A DNA stretch of 64,000 bases from Pseudomonadota bacterium (GTDB lineage: Bacteria > Chloroflexota > UBA5177), in assembly GCA_021324655.1 (NCBI GenBank), contig JAJPIP010000009.1, forward strand, positions 1 to 64,000, in the 5' to 3' direction. The notes below the pieces were generated by a model that searched no databases, was not told where the DNA came from, and saw only the letters and a list, made by a program, of their open reading frames with translations. Made by a program: the position numbers and the translations under genes. Shown one piece after another: positions 33,570-42,062 of this stretch (the stretch's first letter is position 1; every line of letters begins with the position of its first letter).

Positions 33570-34135
33570 ATCGGTATCCCCCACAGCGGATACCACAGCG
33601 AGAGATCTTTTTCCACGGCGAGCTCGCGTCCCAGAATCGAGCTGAGGCGCATCTCGGCGGCATTGTCACGGGATTGCCGCCCGGCGGGGACGAAGGGGTA
33701 CAGCGTCCCGCGCTTGTAGTTATACATCCAGTACACCGAATGTCCCTTGTCGTCGCGAAACTGGAAGACCGAGGCCAGGAGCCGATCTCCGTATCCGTTG
33801 TCTTCCAGCTCTCGGCTGATCATGTGAACGGTCGTCACAACGTTCTCGAAATCAGCAGCCTTGATCAGCATCCACTCGTAGCCGAACTCGTCGGAACGCG
33901 TGGACCACTGCAAGGGCGCGTCCTTTGCCGATGTTTGGAGCAACTGCTGAATGTCGCTTTCCAACTGCGCGAAGTCACCGCTACTGACCGGGCGAAAGCA
34001 AATGGCCGCCGCGCCCGTGGGACGGAGCCCGAACTCCGTCTCGAGAGTGAGGGTGGCGGTGGTGAGGCCGAAGAGATTGTCGAGTCTGGCTGCAACCGGC
34101 CTGGAACGGCCCAGAAGGGCGTCCAGCCAGCTCAC
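33566..34135 (-). CDS. PspA-associated protein PspAB
   Basis: A 189-residue protein matching the PspAB family: MSWLDALLGRSRP at the N-terminus, LDNLFGLTTATLTLETEF, then DEFGYEWMLIK and a tail including EKDLSLWYPLWGIPI. Its biochemical role is unknown, but it co-occurs with pspA and pspAA in several phyla. The GTG start lies inside the htpX stop (GTGA), so the two are coupled. It converges on pspAA with a 4-base overlap. Confidence 0.82.
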   Translation of the reverse strand: MSWLDALLGRSRPVAARLDNLFGLTTATLTLETEFGLRPTGAAAICFRPVSSGDFAQLESDIQQLLQTSAKDAPLQWSTRSDEFGYEWMLIKAADFENVVTTVHMISRELEDNGYGDRLLASVFQFRDDKGHSVYWMYNYKRGTLYPFVPAGRQSRDNAAEMRLSSILGRELAVEKDLSLWYPLWGIPI

Positions 34136-35037
34136 GAACGAGCCATCTCCTGGGACAGACGCTGCAACCGCGCGATGCGGTGTTCTAGCGTCGGGTGATC
34201 GGAGAAGAACTCGAACACGATCTGGCGCTTAGGAGCAGCGATGAAGAGCGCGGAGAGTGGCTCGGCCTGGCGAAGATCACGCTCCGGGATGCGGCTCATG
34301 GTGCCGGAAATGCGCATGAGCGCGGACTCGAGTTGTTCCGGCTGTCCCGTCAGCAGGGCACCGCCGCGATCCGCCGCGTATTCCCGGTAGCGGGAGAGGG
34401 CCAGCACCAGCATGTGGCTAATGATCGCGACCAGGACGGTTGCCAGCATGACGAGCGCGGCGCCGTTGTTGTTATCGCGGCGGCCGCCGTAGCCCCCGCC
34501 CAGTCCCGGACCAAACCAGAACATCCACTGGGTGAGCCACGCGGCGACGGCGGCGAATGAACCGGCCATCGTCATCACGACCATGTCTCGGTTGCGAATG
34601 TGCGTCATCTCATGTCCCAGGACTGCGGCCAGCTCCGGCTCCGAGAGCTGCTGCAAGAGCCCCGTCGTCACGACGATGACGGCGTGCTTCGGGCTGCGTC
34701 CCGTGGCGAACGCATTCGGCATCGGCGTCTGGCTGATTGCGACCCGGGGCATTGGTACGTCCGCCTGCTGCGCCAACCGCTGCACGATCCCCACGAGCCG
34801 CGGGGCCTCGCGATCCGTCACGATGCGCGCCCCCACGCTGGAGAGCACGATTTTGTCGGAGAAGTAGTACTGGAAGAATAGTCCGCCGAGCGGAATGACG
34901 ACCAGGAGTATGCCGGCGTGCGTGACACGAAAGAGGATGAATGAGAAGACAAGATAGACGAAGGTCAACAGAAGCATGGTGAAAACCATGCGCACCTGTA
35001 GGCCCAGGTCTCGTCCGAGGTTTTTGGTTCGTTGCAT
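34132..35037 (-). CDS. htpX: Membrane zinc metalloprotease HtpX
   Basis: A 301-residue M48 protease. The zinc motif HEMTHIRNRD puts His142, Glu143 and His146 in the active site, with the third ligand in the later YAADRGGALLTG. Two N-terminal and two internal hydrophobic helices anchor it in the inner membrane, where it degrades misfolded membrane proteins. The ATG at 35037 has GGGAGGTGG just upstream and is preferred to a start at 35067. It is coupled to pspAB, tying it to the envelope-stress module. Confidence 0.93.
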   Translation of the reverse strand: MQRTKNLGRDLGLQVRMVFTMLLLTFVYLVFSFILFRVTHAGILLVVIPLGGLFFQYYFSDKIVLSSVGARIVTDREAPRLVGIVQRLAQQADVPMPRVAISQTPMPNAFATGRSPKHAVIVVTTGLLQQLSEPELAAVLGHEMTHIRNRDMVVMTMAGSFAAVAAWLTQWMFWFGPGLGGGYGGRRDNNNGAALVMLATVLVAIISHMLVLALSRYREYAADRGGALLTGQPEQLESALMRISGTMSRIPERDLRQAEPLSALFIAAPKRQIVFEFFSDHPTLEHRIARLQRLSQEMARS

Positions 35038-35071
35038 GCGCCCACCTCCCGCGGGCATGGTTGACACCTAG

Positions 35072-35077
35072 ATTGTA
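35072..35077 (-). promoter_or_regulatory. TACAAT -10 box for htpX-pspAB
   Basis: On the minus strand TACAAT lies about 34 bases before the htpX ATG at 35037. No -35 consensus is seen. It drives pspAB through translational coupling. Confidence 0.45.
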
Positions 35078-35105
35078 AGGTGTTTTGGCAGTATCTGGGT
35101 ACCCC

Positions 35106-35420
35106 CTAAGCCCGCCGCGCGAGATAGTCGCGGACGGCGCTCTGGAGGTAGACGCCGGCGATCACCAGATAGATGACGAGGAAGAGCACGCGGCTGCCGG
35201 TGCTTGACGTGTGTGAGTTCCAGAAGAAGAAAAACAGGCCGGCGGCGAGCATGAAGACGGCCATAATGAGCTTCATGGACGTGGGCATGGTCCGGCGCCG
35301 GGTGGGACGTGCCGCGGTTTTCGGGGCGCTCGCAGCGTGGTCCGGACTCTCCGTCAAGGCGGCAGACGGCCCGCCACGGCTTCTGACTTTACGCCTCTTC
35401 TTACCCTTCTGGACCGGCAT
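35106..35420 (-). CDS. Small basic membrane protein
   Basis: A 104-residue protein with a lysine/arginine-rich N-terminal 48 residues (VQKGKKRRKVRSRGG and ARPTRRRTMPTSMK) followed by two helices (LIMAVFMLAAGLFFFFW and VLFLVIYLVIAGVYL). The pattern is a cytoplasmic basic tail plus a helical hairpin. I do not recognise the family. It precedes htpX in the same direction but with its own gap of about 70 bases. Confidence 0.65.
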   Translation of the reverse strand: MPVQKGKKRRKVRSRGGPSAALTESPDHAASAPKTAARPTRRRTMPTSMKLIMAVFMLAAGLFFFFWNSHTSSTGSRVLFLVIYLVIAGVYLQSAVRDYLARRA

Positions 35421-35456
35421 GGCTCCCTCGCACCAGCAGCATAGCAGGTTGCCTTT

Positions 35457-36998
35457 TCACAGCCGTGCGGCGGGTTCAACCGGGATCGGCTCGTCCTCGG
35501 CCGGGAGGGGCGCGGCCGGCAGACTGCCGCCAAGAACGAAATAGTTATACGCCTCGCGGATCAACAGGTGAACGATGCCCATGATCGGAATCGCGAGAAA
35601 GGCGCCGATAAGTCCGCCGAGAGGATAGCCGACGAGGACGGCCAGAAGCGCCTCGAGTGGGTGGATCCCCACGGCGGTACCCAGGATGCGTGGCCCGACC
35701 ACATTGGTAACGATCTGCTGAAACACCAGGAACCATACGAGCAGTCCGAGCGTGACCAGGGGTGGATTGAAGAACAGCGAGATGGCGACCGCGGGTATGA
35801 CGGCGAGCATGGGACCCACCACGGGAACTGACTCGAGGACGAAGGTCATCAGACCGATGAGCAGGGGATACGGGACGCCGAGAACAGCAGCGCCGCCGCC
35901 GCCGAGGACTCCGGCCAGGAAAGACAAGAATAGCTGGCCGCGAATGTAGCCGCCGACCACCCGGTCAACGCTTTCCATGAAGAACCAACCCTGCTCCCGG
36001 AAGTTGCGTGGCAGCAGGTTGATGCTGTTCCGAATCAGGCGCGGGCCGTCGCTCACGAAATAGACGGAAATGATGAGCGCCAGGAACAAGTTCAGCAGGA
36101 GACTCGCCGTCTCGGAGAGGATCGTGATGGCATTGTTGAGGATGTAGGTGCCCTGGTTACTGAGTTGCGCCGCGGCCTGACCGAATTTGTCGTGGAGGTC
36201 TACCTTCAGCCCATGCGAGTCAACCCAGTCCTGCACGTGGATGAGCAGGATGGGAGTCGATGCCATGATGGAGTAAATCGTGCGCGCCCGGGAACCCGTC
36301 GCCTGCGCGTCACCGGCGGCGCGTTTAAAGAGGCGCGGGTCGTTGCCGACCGAAACGGCGCTGGCATAGTCGGCGGAAAGCCGCAGAGCCGCCGCAAGGA
36401 TCGCGTTGACATAACTCGGCGGAACGTGCGTCTGCGGCGGCGGGGTCGCCGATGACCGGGAAGTGCGCGTACCCAGGCGTGGTCCGGTCACCTTGGCGGC
36501 GACCTGCCCGCTACTTAGCCCGCGGGTGTCATGGATCAATGTACGAATCGACGTCCGGGCGCTGGAAACCTGGGCCGAGGATAGGGAGAGCGCGGCCGTT
36601 ACCTCGGCCTGTTGCGTGGCCAGGATTGCCTGGGCAGCAGCGGCGTCGCGCTCGACGCGCTCGATCCCTTTCAGGGTGGAAGCGCTCGGATTGCGAAGGT
36701 TGTCGACTAGCGATTGGCTTTGCTGAACGAAGGGAGTGAACAGCAGGATGCCGATGCTGAAGAGGAGAACCGCCACCAGAAGATACGACAGCAAAATGGC
36801 GAGTCCGCGCACGCGTACGACCGCCGCCAGCGCGTTCACCAACGGACTGAGGACGTAGGCTGCAATCGCCCCGAGAACGAACAGCAAAATAGCCTGGGTG
36901 AAGCGCGAGAGGATGGTGCCCGTGACGTAGAGGAGGGCGTACGTTGCCAGGATGACCCCGAGAATGGTCAGGATCCGGGTCCAATTGGGGTGCTTCAT
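35457..36998 (-). CDS. AI-2E family transporter with a long extramembrane insertion
   Basis: A 513-residue protein of the AI-2E/UPF0118 family; ordinary members, including the one at 44187-45365, have 350-390 residues. Three N-terminal helices end near residue 90, then about 180 residues of Ala/Ser/Thr-rich, partly coiled sequence (QSQSLVDNLRNPSAST onwards) precede the next helix near residue 275. The second half is normal (YFVSDGPRLIR, GYIRGQLFLSFLAG, ESVPVVGPMLAVIPA). Substrates vary in this family and autoinducer-2 export should not be assumed. The ATG at 36998 lies 7 bases after the hydrolase stop. Confidence 0.85.
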   Translation of the reverse strand: MKHPNWTRILTILGVILATYALLYVTGTILSRFTQAILLFVLGAIAAYVLSPLVNALAAVVRVRGLAILLSYLLVAVLLFSIGILLFTPFVQQSQSLVDNLRNPSASTLKGIERVERDAAAAQAILATQQAEVTAALSLSSAQVSSARTSIRTLIHDTRGLSSGQVAAKVTGPRLGTRTSRSSATPPPQTHVPPSYVNAILAAALRLSADYASAVSVGNDPRLFKRAAGDAQATGSRARTIYSIMASTPILLIHVQDWVDSHGLKVDLHDKFGQAAAQLSNQGTYILNNAITILSETASLLLNLFLALIISVYFVSDGPRLIRNSINLLPRNFREQGWFFMESVDRVVGGYIRGQLFLSFLAGVLGGGGAAVLGVPYPLLIGLMTFVLESVPVVGPMLAVIPAVAISLFFNPPLVTLGLLVWFLVFQQIVTNVVGPRILGTAVGIHPLEALLAVLVGYPLGGLIGAFLAIPIMGIVHLLIREAYNYFVLGGSLPAAPLPAEDEPIPVEPAARL

Positions 36999-37005
36999 CC
37001 AGGTA

Positions 37006-37851
37006 TTATGCGCTACGCTCCGCCCCGGCGGTAGTGGAATCTGCGCCCGTGAACCGATAGACCTGCGAGGCGAACTCGACGGGATTGGTGGCGTGAACGG
37101 CATGACCGGAACCGGGAATGAAGACGACCGACGAACCGGCCGGAAGGAGCCGGAGGGCCCGCTCGGCATCCGCCGCGGAGAGCGCGCCGCCCTTGTCCGG
37201 CTCGGCCCTCATCAAGAGGGTTGGAGATTCGACCTGGCGAAGCGCGGGCGCGATGTCGAAGTAGTGGTCGGCATCCGAGAGCGGTTCAGTGAGAACTCCA
37301 TCGGCAGATTCACGCCACATCTCCGCCATCGCCTCGGCGAGAAAGCGTCCCGCTTCGGGATTGCGCCGTGCCAGGTAGTCGGCGAGAGCCGGCGGCCGGC
37401 CGTGCTTGAGAACGAGAATGTCCCGGAACATGTCCTTGTCCCGGAGCGGCCCGCCCGTGAGCGGCGGATCAACCAGGATGCGGCGGCTGACGACATCCGG
37501 AGGAATCTCGACCGCCCCGCCGATCACTCCCCCCAGCGAGCTTCCCACGACCACCGCATCCGTCAGGCCCAGCGAGTCGATCAGGTCTTCGATGTCCGCC
37601 GCGTAGTGCGCGATCGAGTAGCCTCGCTCCGGCTTGTCGCTTTGCCCGTGGCCACGCAAATCGACGGCATAGAGATGAAAGGCCGGCGCAAACCGGCGCG
37701 CCATGGCCTGCCACACCCGCCAGTCCATCCCGATGCCGTGCAAGAGCACCATCGGACGCGGACCCGCCGGTAGCTCGGCGACGTGAAGCCGCACATCGGG
37801 AAGAGTCACGTAGCGATGCTCAAACGGCGGCAACGCGGAGGGTTGAGGCAT
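37006..37851 (-). CDS. Alpha/beta-fold hydrolase
   Basis: A 281-residue hydrolase. The oxyanion motif is VLLHGIGMDWRVW, the nucleophile elbow is VVGSSLGGV (Ser in G-x-S-x-G), the acid is probably the Asp in RAEPDKGG, and the His is in GSGHAVHAT. The cap between the strands is about 60 residues. Substrates of such enzymes are diverse (esters, lactones, epoxides), and nothing specific is visible. It is followed in the same direction by the AI-2E family gene and diverges from the M55 peptidase. Confidence 0.88.
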   Translation of the reverse strand: MPQPSALPPFEHRYVTLPDVRLHVAELPAGPRPMVLLHGIGMDWRVWQAMARRFAPAFHLYAVDLRGHGQSDKPERGYSIAHYAADIEDLIDSLGLTDAVVVGSSLGGVIGGAVEIPPDVVSRRILVDPPLTGGPLRDKDMFRDILVLKHGRPPALADYLARRNPEAGRFLAEAMAEMWRESADGVLTEPLSDADHYFDIAPALRQVESPTLLMRAEPDKGGALSAADAERALRLLPAGSSVVFIPGSGHAVHATNPVEFASQVYRFTGADSTTAGAERSA

Positions 37852-37913
37852 GGCTCATTATCTCCTCGCCGCCCGACACAATAGATGAGCATGCGACGAG
37901 AGGAGTGAATGAA

Positions 37914-38726
37914 ATGCGCGTCATGATCTGGGGCGATATGGAAGGCGTTGCCGGCATCGAAGTGTGGGAACAGGTGAATGGCGGAACGAAAATGTATGAC
38001 GAGTGCCGCGTCCTCTTCACGAACGAAATGAACGCGGCCGTGCGCGGAGCGCGTCGGGCGGGCGCGGATGAGGTCATAGCGGTGGATTGCCACGGGGCCG
38101 GCGGCCCGTGGTCATTCAAGTCGGTGGTACCGTCCCTGCTCGACGACGGCGCCGAGTGGGTCCTGGGTTATCCATGGGCTCGCTACGTCGAGCCGCTGCG
38201 CCAGGGCTGCGACGCGGTTCTCTTTGTCGGCGCCCACGCGCGAGCCGGGACACCCGACGGCGTGCTCTCACACACTGTTTCCAGCGAAGCGTGGTACGAG
38301 GCGACCATCAACGGCGTGCCCGTGGGAGAGACCGGCATCCTGGCGGCGATTTGCGGCGTGTGGGACACTCCCGGCGTGTTTGTGGCCGGCGACTCGGCGA
38401 CCTGCGCCGAGGTCACCGAGCTCCTCGGAGATCAGGTCGTGACGGCGCCGGTCAAGGAAGGGCTAGGACGGTTCGCCGCCCGTAGCATGACTCCCCGGGC
38501 CGCATGCCGCTTGATCGAAGAGCGCGTGTACAGCGCTCTCACGGATCGGCGATTTCCGGCGCCGTACCGCCCGGGCTCACCCGTCACCTTTCGGGTGGAA
38601 TTGGCGAGTGTGGACCAGGCCAGCGCCTATCGAGGCCGTGAGGGAGTCGAGATCGTTGGACCGCGGACGGTGCAGGCGACGGGACCGGATTTCTGGCAGG
38701 TCTGGGATCACTTCTGGTACCGTTAG
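37914..38726 (+). CDS. M55-family D-aminopeptidase (DppA-like)
   Basis: A 270-residue zinc peptidase. The metal ligands are in the N-terminal IWGDMEGVAGIE (Asp-x-Glu) and in VDCHGAGGPW and VGAHARAGT, as in DppA. The family removes N-terminal D-amino acids or Gly from peptides such as cell-wall fragments. The ATG at 37914 has GAGGAG eight bases upstream; a GTG at 37905 overlaps that site. It is monocistronic and divergent from the hydrolase. Confidence 0.88.
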   Translation: MRVMIWGDMEGVAGIEVWEQVNGGTKMYDECRVLFTNEMNAAVRGARRAGADEVIAVDCHGAGGPWSFKSVVPSLLDDGAEWVLGYPWARYVEPLRQGCDAVLFVGAHARAGTPDGVLSHTVSSEAWYEATINGVPVGETGILAAICGVWDTPGVFVAGDSATCAEVTELLGDQVVTAPVKEGLGRFAARSMTPRAACRLIEERVYSALTDRRFPAPYRPGSPVTFRVELASVDQASAYRGREGVEIVGPRTVQATGPDFWQVWDHFWYR

Positions 38727-38732
38727 TGCCGG

Positions 38733-39353
38733 TCAGGCCGGCCGAACCCACCCGGGTGGGTACTCATAGTCAGGGGCGCCGAGGTGCGACGCAAGGTCCG
38801 AGAGTATTCGGGCCGTGGCTCCCCAGATCTTGAGTCCCGCGATGTCGTAATACGTCACGATGGAATGCCCCTGCCGGGTGCCGCGCTCTTCCTCGTGAAC
38901 ATTTCCGGGATCGAGTAGTGCCCGGAGTGGAATCTGGGCCACGAGCGCGACCTCGGCCGGATCAGGCTGTGGAGGCGCCAGGCGCTCGATCCACCCCGCG
39001 AATGGATAGATGACGAAGCGGCTCACCGTTACCGGGATGGGCTCCAGCCTCCCAATCGGCTGGATACCGTCGGTCGCAACGCCGAGCTCTTCCCGGGTTT
39101 CTCTCAGGGCGGTCGCCCACAGTTCGGAATCGGCCGCTTCCCACGCTCCACCCGGCAGAGCGACCTGCCCGGGATGACGGGTCAGAGTCGCCGGCCTCTC
39201 GATGACCGGAAACACCACGTCAGTCCCCATGAGATGGAGGAGAACCAGGACGGCACCCTCCCTGAGACCCCGCCACAGATGCACCTCCCTGTGGAATGGC
39301 GACACGGGTTGGAGGCGAGATTCAAGCCGAACCACAGCGGGCGGGAGAGACAT
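38733..39353 (-). CDS. Nudix hydrolase, CoA pyrophosphatase-like
   Basis: A 206-residue protein. The Nudix box reads GGAWEAADSELWATALRETR followed by EELG, matching G-x5-E-x7-R-E-x-x-E-E-x-G. The preceding LTRHPGQVALPGG is the UPF0035 motif that marks coenzyme A or acyl-CoA pyrophosphatases (NudL). It would cleave CoA to 3',5'-ADP and phosphopantetheine. Its start overlaps the queA stop (TGATG), so it is co-translated with queA. Confidence 0.88.
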   Translation of the reverse strand: MSLPPAVVRLESRLQPVSPFHREVHLWRGLREGAVLVLLHLMGTDVVFPVIERPATLTRHPGQVALPGGAWEAADSELWATALRETREELGVATDGIQPIGRLEPIPVTVSRFVIYPFAGWIERLAPPQPDPAEVALVAQIPLRALLDPGNVHEEERGTRQGHSIVTYYDIAGLKIWGATARILSDLASHLGAPDYEYPPGWVRPA

Positions 39354-40372
39354 CAGAGAATGAGCATCGCGTCGCCGAAGCTATAGAACCGATAGCGGCA
39401 ACGGACGGCCTCGTCGTAGGCATGCCGGATCAAGTCGCGGCCCGCCAGCGCGCTCACGAGCATGAGCAAGGTTGAGCGCGGCAGATGAAAGTTTGTCACA
39501 AGCCCGTCGACAACGCCGAATCTGTAGCCGGGGTAGATGAAGCGGTCCGTGTCGCCCTGAAACTGGACGGCCCGCGCGCCGTCCCGGGCGGTCTCCAGGA
39601 GGCGGGTGGACGTCGTCCCCACGGCGATGGTACGTCCGCCGCCCTCTCGCGTGCGGTTCACCGCATCTGCGACCTCCGCCGGAACGTCACCCCATTCGGC
39701 GTGCATTCGGTGCTCCTCGACTCTTTCGGCCGTCACAGGTTTGAACGTGCCGGGTCCGACATGAAGCGTAACGAACTCGACGCCTATCCCCCGCGCTCGA
39801 AGCGAATCCAGCAGCTCGGGGGTGAAATGGAGCCCGGCCGTCGGGGCGGCGACAGACCCGTCCCGATCGGCGTACACGGTCTGGTAGCGGTCGACCGGAG
39901 CGTTCGGGTTCGTGATGTACGGAGGAAGCGGCAGGGCTCCCGCCTGCCGCAGGGCCGACCCAATGTCGCCGTCGCCCGAGAAGCACACGAGCCACTGTCC
40001 TTCCCCGAGAGACGCGACAAGCTGAGCCTGGACCGGCGCTCCGGCGATTGATAGCGTCTGTCCCGTCGACAGCTTGCGTGAGGGCCGCGCCATGGCCTCC
40101 CAGACGTGGGACCCGCGGTCTTTGAGGAGAAGCAGCTCGACGTGTCCTCCCGTTTCGCGTCTGGCGGCGAGACGGGCCGGAATGACGCGAGTGCGGTTCG
40201 CCACCAGGAGATCGCCGGGACGAAGGTAGTCGCCGATGCGGTCGAACCGATCGTGCGAAATCGTCCTCTCGGCTCGGTTGACGACCATGAGTCGGGAGTG
40301 CGATCTCTCAGCCGCCGGTTCCTGGGCTATCAGGTCCGGCGGCAATTGATAGTCAAAATCGTCCGTCCGCAT
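39353..40372 (-). CDS. queA: S-adenosylmethionine:tRNA ribosyltransferase-isomerase
   Basis: A 339-residue QueA, which adds the epoxycyclopentane ring to preQ1 at the wobble base of tRNAs on the way to queuosine. Diagnostic parts are DFDYQLPPDLIAQEPA at the N-terminus, DRDGSVAAPTAGLHFT in the middle, and LHVGPGTFKPV and the C-terminal NFHLPRSTLLMLVSA. No other queuosine gene is in the window. It is divergent from the TrkA-type pair. Confidence 0.95.
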   Translation of the reverse strand: MRTDDFDYQLPPDLIAQEPAAERSHSRLMVVNRAERTISHDRFDRIGDYLRPGDLLVANRTRVIPARLAARRETGGHVELLLLKDRGSHVWEAMARPSRKLSTGQTLSIAGAPVQAQLVASLGEGQWLVCFSGDGDIGSALRQAGALPLPPYITNPNAPVDRYQTVYADRDGSVAAPTAGLHFTPELLDSLRARGIGVEFVTLHVGPGTFKPVTAERVEEHRMHAEWGDVPAEVADAVNRTREGGGRTIAVGTTSTRLLETARDGARAVQFQGDTDRFIYPGYRFGVVDGLVTNFHLPRSTLLMLVSALAGRDLIRHAYDEAVRCRYRFYSFGDAMLIL

Positions 40373-40407
40373 GCGCGTTTCCGCATTCTAGTTGATGGTT
40401 CCATCCG

Positions 40408-40413
40408 TATAAT
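40408..40413 (+). promoter_or_regulatory. TATAAT -10 box for the TrkA-type operon
   Basis: A perfect TATAAT lies 17 bases before the ATG at 40430, with GGTGGAGA as ribosome site between. The -35 is not recognisable. Confidence 0.5.
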
Positions 40414-40429
40414 CCGGTGGAGATTCGGG

Positions 40430-40837
40430 ATGAAGGTTGTCATCGTGGGGTGTGGCCGGATAGGCGCCGCCGTGGCCGGCGTGCTCAGTCCTCGGCATGA
40501 CGTCGCGGTGGTCGACTGGAACCCGGGATCCTTCGGCCGCCTGCGCCCGAACTTCGAAGGCGAAACCGTGATCGGGAACGGTATCGACTCCGACACCCTG
40601 CACGAGGCTGGGGTGGCACACGCCGACATCGTACTGGCGCTGACGGACGGGGACAACAGAAACCTGATGACGGCTCAAGTGGCCCGGCAAATGGGCGCAA
40701 AGGACGTGCTGGCGCGGGTCTACGACCCTGAGCGCGCCCAGATTTTCGCCGATCTCGGCGTGACGACTTTCTCGCCAACCGTGATCGGAGCCCAGCGTCT
40801 GTTCGACTTGACGCTGGGCGACAGGGAAGGAGCGTAA
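40430..40837 (+). CDS. RCK N-domain (TrkA-N) protein
   Basis: A 135-residue protein consisting only of the Rossmann-type RCK/TrkA N domain: KVVIVGCGRIGAAVAGVL binds the nucleotide phosphate, VAVVDWNPGS ends the second strand and GNGIDSDTLHEAGVAHADI follows the family. The TrkA-C part is absent. Such proteins gate K+ channels or transporters by binding NAD(H) or ATP/ADP. It ends directly before a second, full-length TrkA, so the two may form a hetero-oligomer. Longer in-frame starts upstream lie in the queA antisense region and are not credible. Confidence 0.88.
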   Translation: MKVVIVGCGRIGAAVAGVLSPRHDVAVVDWNPGSFGRLRPNFEGETVIGNGIDSDTLHEAGVAHADIVLALTDGDNRNLMTAQVARQMGAKDVLARVYDPERAQIFADLGVTTFSPTVIGAQRLFDLTLGDREGA

Positions 40838-41506
40838 GTGTATATCGTCATCGTCGGCGGCGGAAAAGTAGGATTCCACCTGGCTCGCGCCCTTATCAAC
40901 GAGGCCCAGGAAGTTCTCGTCATCGAAAAGGATGCTCGCAAGGCCGAGCGCATCATGACAGTCCTCGGGGGCACCGCGATCCAGGGTGACGGCGCCGAGG
41001 TCGCCACGCTCCAGGAAGCGGGCGTGGAACGCGCCGATGTCGTCGCCGCCGTCACCGGGCACGACGAAGACAATCTCATCATTGCGCAGGTAGCCAAGAC
41101 TCGATTCAACGTCCCCCGCACGGTGGTACGCGTCAATAATCCGCGCAACGAGTACGTGTTCAGCGGACTGGGCATTGACACGACGGTGAGTGCGACGGCG
41201 CTCATCCTGTCCGTGGTGCAACAGGAGATTCCGCAGCACCCCTTTGTCCACCTCCTCACGCTGCAGGAAGGGCATATAGAGTTCGTGGAGGCGCAGGTAG
41301 GTCAGGGCAGCGCGGCGATCGGCCAGCCGCTGCGCAACATCCATCTGCCGGCAGATACGGCCATTCCACTCGTCATCCGGAATGGCGCGCCCACCGTTGT
41401 GCACGGCGACACGGTCCTGGAAGCCGGCGACAAGGTCATCGCCGTGACCACAAACGACCAGGAAGCGGCTCTCCGCAGCTACCTGGTCGCCGACCCGACA
41501 TCCTGA
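40838..41506 (+). CDS. trkA: TrkA-type potassium uptake regulator
   Basis: A 222-residue protein with one RCK N domain (YIVIVGGGKVGFHLARALI, VIEKDARKAE) and a C-terminal TrkA-C domain (IGQPLRNIHLPADTAIPLVI, then LEAGDKVIAVTT). It would control a Trk/Ktr-type K+ transporter in response to nucleotides. The GTG start follows the previous gene's TAA immediately. No membrane K+ subunit is nearby. The gene converges on moaB with a gap of 7 bases. Confidence 0.88.
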   Translation: MYIVIVGGGKVGFHLARALINEAQEVLVIEKDARKAERIMTVLGGTAIQGDGAEVATLQEAGVERADVVAAVTGHDEDNLIIAQVAKTRFNVPRTVVRVNNPRNEYVFSGLGIDTTVSATALILSVVQQEIPQHPFVHLLTLQEGHIEFVEAQVGQGSAAIGQPLRNIHLPADTAIPLVIRNGAPTVVHGDTVLEAGDKVIAVTTNDQEAALRSYLVADPTS

Positions 41507-41513
41507 GGCGCCG

Positions 41514-42008
41514 TCACTGGCTGGTTGTGTTTGCCCCGGCGTGGGAGGAACCCTGCATTGTCGCAATGGCGTGTGGCAGCACAGGGCGTAGCAGTTCCAC
41601 CCCCTGCGCCGCGCCGCGTGGACTGCCCGGCAAGGTCACAATGAGGGTATGCCCACGTATCGCGGCCACACCGCGCGAGAGCATGGCCTGCGGGGTTTGC
41701 TCGAGGCCGGCGGCCCGGAGCGCTTCGGCGATACCCGGTACGGGGCGATCTGCCACGGACAGGACGGCTTCCGGCGTGACGTCTCGTGGTCCAAGACCCG
41801 TCCCGCCCGTGGTGAGGATGACGTCGACGGCTTGGGTGTCGGTCCATTGGCGCAGGCGCTCGGCGATGCTCGCCGCATCGTCCGGGACGATCTCCGCGCG
41901 CGCCACCTCCCAGGACGGGTCAAGTGACTCTCTGATGGCGGGCCCGCCGCGATCTTCCATGACCCCGGCCGACGCCCGATCGCTGACGGTGAGGATACCA
42001 ATACGCAT
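41514..42008 (-). CDS. moaB: Molybdenum cofactor biosynthesis protein (MoaB/Mog family)
   Basis: A 164-residue MogA/MoaB-fold protein that adenylylates molybdopterin. Family marks: IGILTVSDRASAG, ILTTGGTGLGPRDVTPEA and TLIVTLPGSPRGA. Adjacent metabolism includes a molybdenum hydroxylase 20 kb away that needs this cofactor. There is no ribosome site, and a strong GC hairpin (42025-42048) ends only 16 bases before the ATG, so expression may depend on read-through or a hidden promoter. Confidence 0.88.
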   Translation of the reverse strand: MRIGILTVSDRASAGVMEDRGGPAIRESLDPSWEVARAEIVPDDAASIAERLRQWTDTQAVDVILTTGGTGLGPRDVTPEAVLSVADRPVPGIAEALRAAGLEQTPQAMLSRGVAAIRGHTLIVTLPGSPRGAAQGVELLRPVLPHAIATMQGSSHAGANTTSQ

Positions 42009-42024
42009 GTCGAGAAAAGAGAAT

Positions 42025-42048
42025 GGCGCCTGCCCCGCGGCAGGCGCC
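42025..42048 (-). terminator. Hairpin with T-rich tail after the LPXTG gene
   Basis: A perfect 10-base stem (GGCGCCTGCC, loop of 4, then its complement) follows the LPXTG gene stop by 14 bases and is followed on the minus strand by ATTCTCTTTTCTC. This fits an intrinsic terminator, though the T tract is interrupted. It lies just ahead of moaB. Confidence 0.65.
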
Positions 42049-42062
42049 CTTTCGTCCAGTGG

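Noticed and set aside
40388-41566. A 392-codon open frame on the minus strand
   Set aside because: Antisense to the two TrkA-type genes, with no recognisable domain.
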